NCBI GenBank assembly: GCA_934254825.1
Contig: CAKQMB010000019.1
Location: 1-32,858 of the forward strand
Source: an uncultured Clostridia bacterium
Lineage (GTDB): Bacteria; Bacillota; Clostridia; Christensenellales; Borkfalkiaceae
Length of the DNA stretch: 32,858 nt
Direction: 5' to 3'
This document shows, piece by piece, positions 16,146 through 24,099 of this stretch; position 1 is the first letter of the stretch; each line of letters opens with the position of its first letter. The position numbers and the translations under genes were made by a program. The notes below the pieces were generated by a model. That model was given only the letters and a program-made list of their open reading frames with translations, searched no databases and had not been told where the DNA came from.

Positions 16146-16250
16146 GTGAACAATTATTCGCGTCTTTTTTTAAAGTGTATTGTGAAAGCCGTTAAAAAAT
16201 CCTATAAACAGGCTGTGAACGCATTGGCAAACACTGTAATGCGGATATAG
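16146..16250 (+). CDS. Possible short basic peptide downstream of the consensus promoter
   Basis: A GTG-started frame of 34 codons lies about 13 bases after the predicted transcription start. The product has a basic, amphipathic look (LFLKCIVKAVKKSYKQ, then AVNALANTV). There is no Shine-Dalgarno, so translation is uncertain. The rest of this stretch (16127-16384) holds no other gene. AAGCCGT (about 16188) can pair with ACGGCTT (about 16299), so the region may instead be a structured 250-base leader for the lipoprotein at 16385. Confidence 0.25.
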   Translation: MNNYSRLFLKCIVKAVKKSYKQAVNALANTVMRI

Positions 16251-16384
16251 TGCGAATACCGTCGGTAAAAGTATAAAACCGGTAAAAACATAAAAAGACG
16301 GCTTCAAAGCATGTTCTGTCGGGTGGTAAAATAGCTAAACGTATTATCAACCTAAAAAAATTTTTTAAAACAAGGAGAACGAAA

Positions 16385-17614
16385 ATGAGGAAATTAACTA
16401 AATTTTTGCTTTGTGTTTTATCGCTGAGTTTGTTTCTCGCGATAGCCTTTGCGTGCAATCCGTATAGCGGAAACATAAAAAATTCCGCTTCGGAAAACGA
16501 AAAACCGATAAGCTTCGAGCCGACCGACGACAAGTTTTTCGAGTTTCATTATATAACAAACGACGAAACGTATGCCGACACATATTTTGTGATGATGTCG
16601 CAAGGTATGCCGGACGGCGTTACGGAAGAAACATACCCTGAGGATATAGTGGTTCCGTCTGAACACGAGGGTAAACCCGTTATCGGTTTTATAACTTCCG
16701 CAGGGTGTACCAAGGGAGCCGTTAAAAGAGTGGTATTTCCGAAAACTATTCAAAAAGTCGTAAATTTGCGCGCTTCGTTTCCTAATCTCGAAAAAATTTA
16801 TGTAGAAGAGGGTAACGAATGGCTCAAAGTGAAACATAACTGCTTAATCGATAACGACGGCGTGCTTATCGCCGCAGGTAAAAACGCGTTTATTCCGAAT
16901 GACGGTTCGGTGCTTGAAATAAGCGAGACTGCGTTCGCACTTTGCAGAGATATAAAGGAAATAACAATTCCCGACAGCGTAACGAAAATCGGCGGCGGAG
17001 CATTTGCGTATTCGAGTATAGAAAAAATCAGGATAGGCAAAGGCTTGTCGGAGCTGGGTTGGAGTCCGTTTGCAGGCATGATCAAACTGTCAAGCATAAC
17101 CGTCTCCTCAAAAAACGCAAAGTATTACAGCAAAAATAACTGTGTCATCGAAAAAGAAACAAAAACGCTGGTTCAAGCATGTAAAAACAGTGTTATTCCT
17201 TCCGACGGAAGCGTTATAACAATCGGTAGAGGAGCTTTTGCGGGTTTTGTCGGAATAGAAAGTTTTGATTTGGACGGTTATATTGAAAGCGTACTTTACG
17301 GCTTTCCGAGAGCGGAGGAAAGAGAATATGCCGATCTTTACATTCCTGAGGGTGTAACATGCATTGAAAAAGGCGCGTTTTCGCTTGCTTTGATAGATAA
17401 TTTGTATTTGCCGAAGTCGATTACCGAAATAAAAGGGGGCGCATTCGATATGTGCAAAATCAACATAGTAAACTATTCGGGAAGCATCGAATCGTGGAAC
17501 AATCTCAATTTGACTCACAACGGTGATTGCACAAGCTGTTCTTCTCCGATTTATCGCGGAACAAAATTCTTTATAAACGGCGAGGAGATTAAAGAAGCGG
17601 AATTTCCCGAATGA
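16385..17614 (+). CDS. BspA-type leucine-rich-repeat lipoprotein
   Basis: A 409-residue protein. The signal peptide ends at a lipobox-like AFAC (Cys24). After a variable region come BspA/LRR_5 repeats (AFALCRDIKEITIPDSVTKI, AFAYSSIEKIRIGKGLSEL, AFAGFVGIESFDLDG, AFSLALIDNLYLPKSITEI), interrupted by non-repeat loops such as NAKYYSKNNCVIEKETKTLV, which are common in this family. The strong AAGGAG at 16372-16377 fixes the start. The nearest upstream promoter is the operator-controlled consensus at 16098-16126, so it may be under the Xre repressor. It shares the P(T/S)EH(D/E)GKxVI segment with the gene at 14368. Surface exposure is inferred; the ligand is unknown. Confidence 0.88.
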   Translation: MRKLTKFLLCVLSLSLFLAIAFACNPYSGNIKNSASENEKPISFEPTDDKFFEFHYITNDETYADTYFVMMSQGMPDGVTEETYPEDIVVPSEHEGKPVIGFITSAGCTKGAVKRVVFPKTIQKVVNLRASFPNLEKIYVEEGNEWLKVKHNCLIDNDGVLIAAGKNAFIPNDGSVLEISETAFALCRDIKEITIPDSVTKIGGGAFAYSSIEKIRIGKGLSELGWSPFAGMIKLSSITVSSKNAKYYSKNNCVIEKETKTLVQACKNSVIPSDGSVITIGRGAFAGFVGIESFDLDGYIESVLYGFPRAEEREYADLYIPEGVTCIEKGAFSLALIDNLYLPKSITEIKGGAFDMCKINIVNYSGSIESWNNLNLTHNGDCTSCSSPIYRGTKFFINGEEIKEAEFPE

Positions 17615-17738
17615 ACTGTGTAAACAACGTGTAATATTGTTTTGATAAAGCAACCGTTGTTTGCTTAGACAAGTAAATTTTATTGTGATATTTATCGTAT
17701 CGGAAAAATTGTAAAAGCTGCAAGTTTTATAAAAAATA

Positions 17739-17755
17739 TATCGGCTTAGCCGATA
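17739..17755 (+). promoter_or_regulatory. Hairpin directly before the collagen-like gene RBS
   Basis: TATCGGC / GCCGATA with a TTA loop, immediately followed by the GAAGGAG ribosome binding site. It could influence translation start. There is no convincing promoter in 17615-17738, only a weak TAGACA-17-TATTTA near 17670. Confidence 0.35.
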
Positions 17756-17772
17756 GAAGGAGAAATAAGAAT

Positions 17773-19029
17773 ATGAAAAAAGTGTTACTTACGATAATCG
17801 CGATTTTAACCGTGATTATGGGAACGCTCGCGTTTGTTTCGTGCAACGTTAACGCCGTTCGCCCCGATAGCGACGACAAAAGCACGACCGGAACAGGCGC
17901 AAGCGCAGGGCAAACCGAAGCCAAAGGCATTGCCTCGGCGGACGTGAACGAAAAAGGCGAACTTATTCTCACGTTTACCGACGGAACGTCCGTAAATCTC
18001 GGCGTCGTTACGGGAGGTAAAGGCGATAAAGGAGATAAGGGCGACCAAGGCGAAAACGGACAGGACGGTAAAGACGGACAGAACGGAAAGTCCGCTTACG
18101 AGATCTGGTTGGAGAACGGCAACAGCGGAAGCGAAGCCGATTTTCTGGAATGGCTTAAAGGTCAGAAAGGCGAAAAGGGCGATAAGGGAGACAAAGGCGA
18201 TCCCGGAAGCAAAGGCGACAAAGGAAATACGGGCAGTAAAGGCGATAAAGGAGATAAGGGCGACCAAGGCGAAAACGGACAGGACGGTAAAGACGGACAG
18301 GACGGAAAGTCCGCTTACGAAATCTGGCTCGACGGCGGCTATGACGGAACCGAAGCCGATTTCCTTGAATGGCTTAAAGGAAAAACGGGCGACCGTGGCG
18401 AAAAGGGCGATCAAGGCGAAAAAGGTGACAAAGGTGACCAGGGCGATAAAGGCGATAAGGGCGAAGCGGGCAGAGGAATTGCTTCGATGGAAATCAACGA
18501 TAAAGGCGAACTTATCATAACTTACACCGACGGTACGAGCGAAAATCTGGGCGTTACAGGCGGACAGAAAAGATATATCGTAAGGATTTATTATGTCGGC
18601 GACGAATTATGGGCTGATTACAGCGACGGTATTTCCGAAAAAATAAGCGTTGACGAAAGTCCTGCTTGTACGCACGAAAACGCTGCATATGTCGAACAGG
18701 TTGCGCATAAAATGAACCCCGACGGAACGTTCACAAACGGAATTTATCAGATGATTTGTCCCGACTGTAATATGTCCAAAACGATTTCCGACGTGAGACA
18801 TGCATTTATAACCCGTGTCAGCGAACCCGATTGTATGTCGGACGGTTATACCTGGTTGTATTGCCCTGTTTGCGAATACATAACCGACAAAGAAAAAACA
18901 GCCGACGCGCTCGGGCATGATTTTGTCCTTTCTCCGCCGGGTTCTTCCATGGAAGAAAATAAAAAATGGTGCGAAGAGGGAGGTTTATCGATCGAAGTAT
19001 GTTCTCGTTGTTATGCCAGCCAAGAATAA
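17773..19029 (+). CDS. Collagen-like surface lipoprotein, probably truncated
   Basis: The 418-residue reading frame starts at ATG 17773 after GAAGGAG. The signal peptide ends at FVSC (Cys24). Two copies of a short domain (KGIASADVNEKGELILTFTDGTS and GIASMEINDKGELIITYTDGTS) flank Gly-X-Y stretches (GDKGDKGDQGENGQDGKDG). The stretches carry the SAYEIWL...EADFLEWLKG insert typical of bacterial collagen-like surface proteins. After about residue 295 follow Cys-rich modules (CPDCN, CPVCE, CSRCY). The frame stops at TAA 19027, inside an inverted repeat that begins at 19012. The frame reopening at 19252 continues the same Cys-rich style in the same phase, so this is probably the N-terminal part of a longer gene. 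Confidence 0.88.
   Translation: MKKVLLTIIAILTVIMGTLAFVSCNVNAVRPDSDDKSTTGTGASAGQTEAKGIASADVNEKGELILTFTDGTSVNLGVVTGGKGDKGDKGDQGENGQDGKDGQNGKSAYEIWLENGNSGSEADFLEWLKGQKGEKGDKGDKGDPGSKGDKGNTGSKGDKGDKGDQGENGQDGKDGQDGKSAYEIWLDGGYDGTEADFLEWLKGKTGDRGEKGDQGEKGDKGDQGDKGDKGEAGRGIASMEINDKGELIITYTDGTSENLGVTGGQKRYIVRIYYVGDELWADYSDGISEKISVDESPACTHENAAYVEQVAHKMNPDGTFTNGIYQMICPDCNMSKTISDVRHAFITRVSEPDCMSDGYTWLYCPVCEYITDKEKTADALGHDFVLSPPGSSMEENKKWCEEGGLSIEVCSRCYASQE
18018..18320 (+). repeat. 84-bp direct repeat within the collagen-like coding sequence
   Basis: 18018-18101 and 18237-18320 match with one mismatch, offset 219 bp (73 codons). They encode the GDKGDKGDQGENGQDGKDG plus GKSAYE block. The near identity suggests recent duplication, and recombination between copies could change the length of the collagen stalk. 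Confidence 0.85.
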
Positions 19030-19291
19030 AACGAACCTTGGTCTGACGGCGTATTTTTGACTAATACTGCGTTCCGCTCCCGTGTTATACATAGAGTATT
19101 AACGCGCTCGCGCGCCTTGTCTTAGTCTAAAAATCCGCCGTCAGACTCGTCCCGACCAAAACGTAGATATTTACGATGATTTTTGGTAAAGACTCGCGCA
19201 GACGTACTATACGTACTTCAAGCGAGAATTTGACAAAAAGCGCGGAAATAGCGGCGTTTTGGCAATGTTCGTTTTATTCTTGGCTGGCATA
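19012..19291. mobile_element. Palindromic MITE-like element interrupting a surface protein gene
   Basis: Perfect 25-bp terminal inverted repeats: 19012-19036 starts TATGCCAGCCAAG and 19267-19291 is its reverse complement. Inside is a second imperfect inverted repeat (GTCTGACGGCG at 19041-19051 against CGCCGTCAGAC at 19136-19146, extended by ATTTTT and GACTAA). Smaller hairpins include ACCAAAA/TTTTGGT and CTCGC/GCGAG. There is no transposase or credible ORF. Both outer ends read TA, which could be a TA target duplication of the IS630/Tc1 type, but removing exactly one TA would not restore the frame. Boundaries are therefore approximate. Confidence 0.65.
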
Positions 19292-19380
19292 CTCTCGGAG
19301 AATATGTTACGATTTCTCCCGAAAATGCGCGCGGACATCATTCCGACGAATGGACGATAGAAAACGAGCCGACGTGGATT

Positions 19381-21549
19381 ATGTCGGGAACGATTGTTGG
19401 GGTATGTAAAGTCTGCAAAAACAACGTGGAAAAGATTATTCCTTCTTGCAGTAACGAAGCGTATACTATTTCCGATATTCGCCCCGAAGGAGCTTCTTGC
19501 AGCGCTGAAAAGACGGGGACGTTTACAATAAAAATCGACGAACAGAAAATTGCAATCGAAAACGTTGCGATTCCCGGCGAAATGCATACATTTAAAGGCG
19601 AAAAAATCAACTATGAAGAGGTTATGATTTTTAGGGACAAAGCGGAATTTGACGCGAGCGGACTTCAACTCACGGGTAATTCGGGAAATCTTTCGTGCGC
19701 ATATAGTTCTAAGGCTTGGTTTACCTGCGATAAATGCGGCGGAGTAATTCTGGTCGAGGTAAAACAGCGTCATGCTGCCGGCGATGAGTCCGGAATAAGA
19801 ATTATCACGCCCGCTACCTGTGAAGCTTCGGGCGAGAAGGAAATCGATTGCAAAACCTGTAATAAAACCATTACCGAATCGATACCTGCCGTCGGACACG
19901 ATTATGCTTACGAAGTAAACGCGGAAGACGGAGTAATCATAGGCATATGTCAAAATATTGCAAACGGAAAAGTTTCAAGTTGCGAAAATCCCTATGTGAT
20001 TTACGATAATCTTAAAAACATAGAAACCGAAGTCGTTATGGAAGCGACTTGTAAAAGAACGGGACTTATAAGATATACGCTTTATAAAAAAGACGGAAAA
20101 GTTATAATTTTCGAAGCGGTCGAAAAGCAACTCGATCACCTTCTTCTGAGAGCGGATAAAACAACTGAGAGAATTTCCGACGCAGTGAAATATTCTCTTT
20201 CGTCATATCCCGAAATAAAACCCTACGGCAATGCGGTTAAGTCCTGCAAATCTCCGTTCGGCGGGTCGTTTGTTTGCGAAGAATGCCGTGAAATGATTAC
20301 GGTCGTTCTTTATATTTCGCATACGATCAAAACGGGGACGTATACAAATTCTCCCGCAACCTGCATTAAAGACGGTACGGAAAGTTATTACTGTACGGCT
20401 TGCGAAGAAAATATTGTAGACAAAGTTTACGAAAAAGCTTCGGGACACGAATATAATTGGACGATAGTCGATAAGGAAAATTCCGAAGACGGGAAATATC
20501 ATCTTATCGGAGAGTGCTGTCGGGAATTTGAAAACAATGAAGGCGTTTACGAATTATGCAAAGACGAGGGATATAAGCTCGATTATGTTTCTGTTGAACC
20601 GATTACATGCGAAATTCTCATTCGTTCTACTTGCCAAAAGCAGGGGAAATCGGTATATACGATTACAAAATCAAGCGGTACGACGGAGAAAATCGTCGTT
20701 AACGCAGCAAGAGTTCAACATGTTCTTAACGGCAAAAAAGTAAGCTATTATAAACCTTTTCCCGTTACGACGAAAGGCGTTAAACTTTTCGGGAATTCGG
20801 AGGGTAGGCTTACATGTGACGGCGGAGCGGTAGGCGGATATTTTGTGTGCGAAAAATGCGATGAGGTTATTAGCATTATGGTCATAAAACCGCATACCCC
20901 GCCTGTCGAAATCGCGGAAGGTAACGAACAAAAACCGACTTGTACAAAAGAAGGTTGGATCAAGTATGACTGTACCGTATGCGAAACAAAGGGCGTTGTC
21001 GAAACGGTCGAGCCGTTGGGGCATGATTATAAGAGAACGATTATCGACAAAGCCGACTCCGAGGACGGAAAGTATCATCTTATAGGCGTATGTCAGAGAG
21101 AAAGAACGAATGAAAACGGCGTTCTTGCTCCTTGCGAGGAAGACGGATGCAGAACAGAACATGTTTCGGACGAGCCGATCACGGAAGAAATAATCGAAGT
21201 AACGTGCGGTAATGACGGAAAAAGAATATATACGTTGGTTGAGAACGGAAAAACTCAGACAATCGTCGATATAATTCCCCGGACGGGAATTCACGACTTA
21301 AACGGTTTGAAAATCGACGAAAACAAAGTTATGATCTTTGCGGACAGTAACGAATTCGCGGCGACCGGACTCAGGCTTTTGGGCAATACGACCCCTCTTT
21401 CTTGCGCAAGTGCTTCACTGGCGTATTTTACCTGCGAGAACGACGGAATGCTGATTGTGATTTCCGTGCGTCTTGCGCACACGCCCGACGAGTCCGCCGA
21501 GGGAGTGTGTGCGATTTGCGGTCAAAGTATTGACGAAACAAACGGTTAA
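19381..21549 (+). CDS. Cys-rich repeat protein, likely C-terminal part of the interrupted gene
   Basis: The first ATG gives 722 residues, but the frame is open from 19252. The stretch before the ATG (HTLGEYVTISPENARG...) already looks like genuine protein. There is no Shine-Dalgarno and no signal peptide, so independent secretion is unlikely. The protein consists of about four repeats of 180-200 residues. Each has a GHxY or HxLG step, a CxxC pair (CKVCKNN, CKTCNK, CTACEEN, CTVCET) and a block like MIFADSNEFAATGLRLLGN. A terminator follows at 21619. The simplest reading is the severed C-terminal half of the lipoprotein starting at 17773. The domain itself is not one I recognise. Confidence 0.7.
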   Translation: MSGTIVGVCKVCKNNVEKIIPSCSNEAYTISDIRPEGASCSAEKTGTFTIKIDEQKIAIENVAIPGEMHTFKGEKINYEEVMIFRDKAEFDASGLQLTGNSGNLSCAYSSKAWFTCDKCGGVILVEVKQRHAAGDESGIRIITPATCEASGEKEIDCKTCNKTITESIPAVGHDYAYEVNAEDGVIIGICQNIANGKVSSCENPYVIYDNLKNIETEVVMEATCKRTGLIRYTLYKKDGKVIIFEAVEKQLDHLLLRADKTTERISDAVKYSLSSYPEIKPYGNAVKSCKSPFGGSFVCEECREMITVVLYISHTIKTGTYTNSPATCIKDGTESYYCTACEENIVDKVYEKASGHEYNWTIVDKENSEDGKYHLIGECCREFENNEGVYELCKDEGYKLDYVSVEPITCEILIRSTCQKQGKSVYTITKSSGTTEKIVVNAARVQHVLNGKKVSYYKPFPVTTKGVKLFGNSEGRLTCDGGAVGGYFVCEKCDEVISIMVIKPHTPPVEIAEGNEQKPTCTKEGWIKYDCTVCETKGVVETVEPLGHDYKRTIIDKADSEDGKYHLIGVCQRERTNENGVLAPCEEDGCRTEHVSDEPITEEIIEVTCGNDGKRIYTLVENGKTQTIVDIIPRTGIHDLNGLKIDENKVMIFADSNEFAATGLRLLGNTTPLSCASASLAYFTCENDGMLIVISVRLAHTPDESAEGVCAICGQSIDETNG

Positions 21550-21618
21550 AGTCGGGCTATAAGTCGATTAACTCGATAAAAACGTTTAATCGCATTGATA
21601 AAAACGTAAGACATAAAG

Positions 21619-21649
21619 AAAAGGCGTTGCCGTGAAAGCAACGCCTTTT
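21619..21649. terminator. Bidirectional terminator between the repeat protein and fba
   Basis: A 12-bp stem (AAAAGGCGTTGC / GCAACGCCTTTT) with a CGTGAAA loop, and T-rich ends on both strands. It serves convergent genes. Confidence 0.88.
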
Positions 21650-21680
21650 AATTTGCGATTTAAAGTTTAAGATAAACGGA

Positions 21681-22628
21681 TTATCTGCATTCGTCGGCTT
21701 TGCCTGCGCAACCTAAAACGTCGACAAGTTTGTGTTCGACGATCTTCTGAACGTTGGCTCTTGCGTCGCCGAGGTACTGTCTCGGATCGAAATGATCGGG
21801 ATGCTCTACCATATGCTGACGGATCGCCGCGGTGCAAGCCATACGAAGGTCAGAATCGATATTGATCTTGCAAACAGCCATCGTAGCGGCTTTTCTGAGC
21901 ATTTCTTCGGGAATGCCGATTGCGTCGGGCATTTTTCCGCCGAATTCGTTGATCGTCTTGACGAATTCCTGCGGAACGGAGGACGCGCCGTGCAAAACGA
22001 TGGGGAAGCCGGGAAGACGTTTGCCTACTTCTTCGAGAATATCGAAACGAAGCTGAGGTTTCTGACCGGGTTTGAATTTATATGCGCCGTGAGAAGTTCC
22101 GATAGCGATAGCGAGCGAGTCGATACCCGTTTTGGTGGCGAATTCGTAAACTTCGTCGGGATCGGTGAACATAGCGTCGTCCGAATGAACTTTAACGTCG
22201 TCTTCGATACCCGCAAGTTTGCCGAGTTCGGCTTCTACGGTAACGTTTCTGTCGTGTGCGTAAGCTACGACTTCTTTGGTTATTTCGATATTCTTTGCGA
22301 ATTCGTACTTGGAAGCGTCGATCATAACGGAAGTGAAGCCGTTATCGATACAGCTCTTGCAAAGGTCGAAACAATCGCCGTGGTCGAGGTGTAAAACGAT
22401 GGGAAGACCCGAATCCTCTTCGGCGGCAAGAACGAGATGTTTAAGATACTTGGGGTTTGCGTACTTTCTCGCGCCGGAAGAAACTTGAAGAATAAGGGGA
22501 GCGTTCTGAGCTTTGCCCGCGTTCACGATACCCTGAATGGTTTCCATGTTGTTTACGTTGAATGCGCCTATGGCGTAACCGCCCTTATAAGCAGCTTCAA
22601 ACATTTTCTTAGAATTGACAAGTGGCAT
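21681..22628 (-). CDS. fba: Class II fructose-1,6-bisphosphate aldolase
   Basis: A 315-residue zinc-dependent aldolase of glycolysis/gluconeogenesis. It starts MPLVNSKKMFEAAYKGGYA. HLDHG carries catalytic Asp82 and zinc ligand His83. VEAELGKLAG, GTSHGAYKF, LHGASSVP and KINIDSDLR follow in the order of the family. The ATG at 22628 is chosen because GGAGG lies 5-9 bases upstream (CGGAGGACAATT); the frame is open further but lacks an RBS. A promoter lies at 22660-22688 and a bidirectional terminator follows. It is monocistronic, divergent from manA, another hexose-phosphate enzyme. Confidence 0.97.
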   Translation of the reverse strand: MPLVNSKKMFEAAYKGGYAIGAFNVNNMETIQGIVNAGKAQNAPLILQVSSGARKYANPKYLKHLVLAAEEDSGLPIVLHLDHGDCFDLCKSCIDNGFTSVMIDASKYEFAKNIEITKEVVAYAHDRNVTVEAELGKLAGIEDDVKVHSDDAMFTDPDEVYEFATKTGIDSLAIAIGTSHGAYKFKPGQKPQLRFDILEEVGKRLPGFPIVLHGASSVPQEFVKTINEFGGKMPDAIGIPEEMLRKAATMAVCKINIDSDLRMACTAAIRQHMVEHPDHFDPRQYLGDARANVQKIVEHKLVDVLGCAGKADECR

Positions 22629-22659
22629 AATTGTCCTCCGTAAAAAATTTTTCGGTTTT

Positions 22660-22688
22660 ATTATACACTTTTTTTTTGTTATCTGCAA
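22660..22688 (-). promoter_or_regulatory. Promoter of fba
   Basis: On the minus strand TTGCAG (22688-22683), 17 bases, then a consensus TATAAT (22665-22660), about 32 bases before the start codon. Confidence 0.75.
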
Positions 22689-22821
22689 TCGATTAAGGGG
22701 ATAATGCGTTTATTTTTTATTTTTCGCGGGAAGTTGCTTATGTAAAAAGGATATAACGGAGCAAAACGCGGTATTTTTTTCATTTTTCGGGAGGCTTTGC
22801 CCGAACGGAAAGACAAAAAAG

Positions 22822-22850
22822 TTTACAAAAAACAAAAAATCATATATAAT
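22822..22850 (+). promoter_or_regulatory. Promoter of manA
   Basis: TTTACA (22822-22827), 17 bases, TATAAT (22845-22850). The leader is about 77 bases. Confidence 0.75.
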
Positions 22851-22933
22851 ATGTTTATAAAATAATTTTGCCGTATTGTTTTTTCTGTCAAAGCGCAGAG
22901 AAGACAAACGGGCAAACTACGGAGCTGTAAATT

Positions 22934-23875
22934 ATGGACGATAAAATATATAAATTGTTCCCCGAGTGCAAGGATTACCTTTGGGGCGGAGAAAGACTTA
23001 AAACGGAATACGGCAAAATAACGGACAAAACGCCTTGCGCGGAAAGCTGGGAACTCTCTTTTCATAAAGACGGACCGACGAAAATTGCCGACGGAAGAGC
23101 TTTACGGGACGTCGTAACCAAATCGGAACTCGGCAAAAATTGCGATAAATTCGAGTTTTTTCCCGTGCTTATAAAACTTATCGACGCGAAAAGCAATTTG
23201 TCGGTTCAGGTTCACCCGTCGGACGAATACGCTTTGAAAAACGAAAATTCCTACGGTAAAACCGAAATGTGGTATATCGTGGACGCGACCGAGGGCGCGG
23301 GTATTTACTGCGGTTTCAAGCGCGACAGTTCCAGGGAAGAATTTCTGAAATACCTCGAAGAGGGTAAAGTCGAGGAGCTTTTAAATTTTATTCCCGTTAA
23401 AAAGGGCGAAAGTTACTTTATTTCGGCGGGCACGGTTCACGCGATCGGCGCGGGGTGTCTTATCTGCGAAATACAGCAAAACAGCAACTTAACTTACAGG
23501 GTTTACGATTACAACCGCCGCGGCGCGGACGGAAAACTCAGAGAGCTTCACGTCGATAAAGCCGTTAAGGTTATCGATTTCAAAAAGTACGCCCCCGTTT
23601 CGTTCGGTTCGGACGGTAAAAAAGACGAAAAAACGCTTGCCGAATGCAAATATTTCCGCGTGAGAGAAATTAAGCTTTCGGGCGAAAAGGAATTTTACGA
23701 CGAGAACAGTTTCACGGCATTGACCGTCGTTTCGGGATCGGGAGAAATCTGCGGCGGCGGATATTCGGACGGGTTTTCCAAAGGCGACAGCTTTTTCGTT
23801 CCCTGCAAAACGAAATTTAAAATCGGCGGAGAGGCGACCGTTATCGTAACCGACGTACCCGATACAAACGCTTAA
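22934..23875 (+). CDS. manA: Mannose-6-phosphate isomerase, class I
   Basis: A 313-residue cupin-fold phosphomannose isomerase of the short Bacillota type. Zinc ligands are Gln92 and His94 (VQVHPSD), Glu111 (GKTEMWYI) and His169 (ISAGTVHAIGAG). The substrate-side motif LTYRVYDYNRRG follows. It interconverts mannose-6-phosphate and fructose-6-phosphate, feeding either glycolysis or GDP-mannose synthesis. GGAG lies about 9 bases before the ATG. It has its own promoter and is divergent from fba. A short weak hairpin with Ts follows at 23888. Confidence 0.95.
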   Translation: MDDKIYKLFPECKDYLWGGERLKTEYGKITDKTPCAESWELSFHKDGPTKIADGRALRDVVTKSELGKNCDKFEFFPVLIKLIDAKSNLSVQVHPSDEYALKNENSYGKTEMWYIVDATEGAGIYCGFKRDSSREEFLKYLEEGKVEELLNFIPVKKGESYFISAGTVHAIGAGCLICEIQQNSNLTYRVYDYNRRGADGKLRELHVDKAVKVIDFKKYAPVSFGSDGKKDEKTLAECKYFRVREIKLSGEKEFYDENSFTALTVVSGSGEICGGGYSDGFSKGDSFFVPCKTKFKIGGEATVIVTDVPDTNA

Positions 23876-23887
23876 AAAGTACTTTTT

Positions 23888-23906
23888 ATCGGCAGACCGA
23901 TTTTTT
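23888..23906 (+). terminator. Possible weak terminator after manA
   Basis: ATCGG / CCGAT with a CAGA loop, then five Ts. The stem is only 5 bp, so efficiency is doubtful. Confidence 0.4.
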
Positions 23907-23945
23907 CGGGCGTAAGAAATTTCACTGTTTTTTGCGCTGAACGAC

Positions 23946-23974
23946 TTACAGTTTTTAATTTAGTAATATATAAT
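23946..23974 (+). promoter_or_regulatory. Promoter of lon
   Basis: TTACAG (23946-23951), 17 bases, TATAAT (23969-23974). The -35 is weak. No CIRCE or CtsR-type operator was seen. The ~120-base leader up to 24099 is unusually GC-rich and can form CCGTTGC/GCAAACGG (one bulge). Confidence 0.55.
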
Positions 23975-24099
23975 GAGGCAGAAATTCATTCGGACGGGCA
24001 AAAGTCGATAGAAAACCGTTGCAAAACGCAAACGGCGCGGCGCGAGGAAACCGCGGGGAGACGGCGACGAAGGGGGCTTGTCCGGAAAAGGAGTGTAAT

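Noticed and set aside
19012..19291. Invertible switch for phase variation
   Set aside because: Considered because of the perfect inverted repeats. The TAA that ends the upstream frame is itself within the left repeat, so inverting the inner segment would not restore the reading frame. No invertase is present in the window.
19176..19409. 77-codon frame running from the element into the repeat protein gene
   Set aside because: It is in a different phase from the convincing downstream protein, has no RBS and no recognisable product.
21732..22394. Plus-strand frame of 220 codons opposite fba
   Set aside because: Complementary shadow of a clear aldolase gene; no independent motif.
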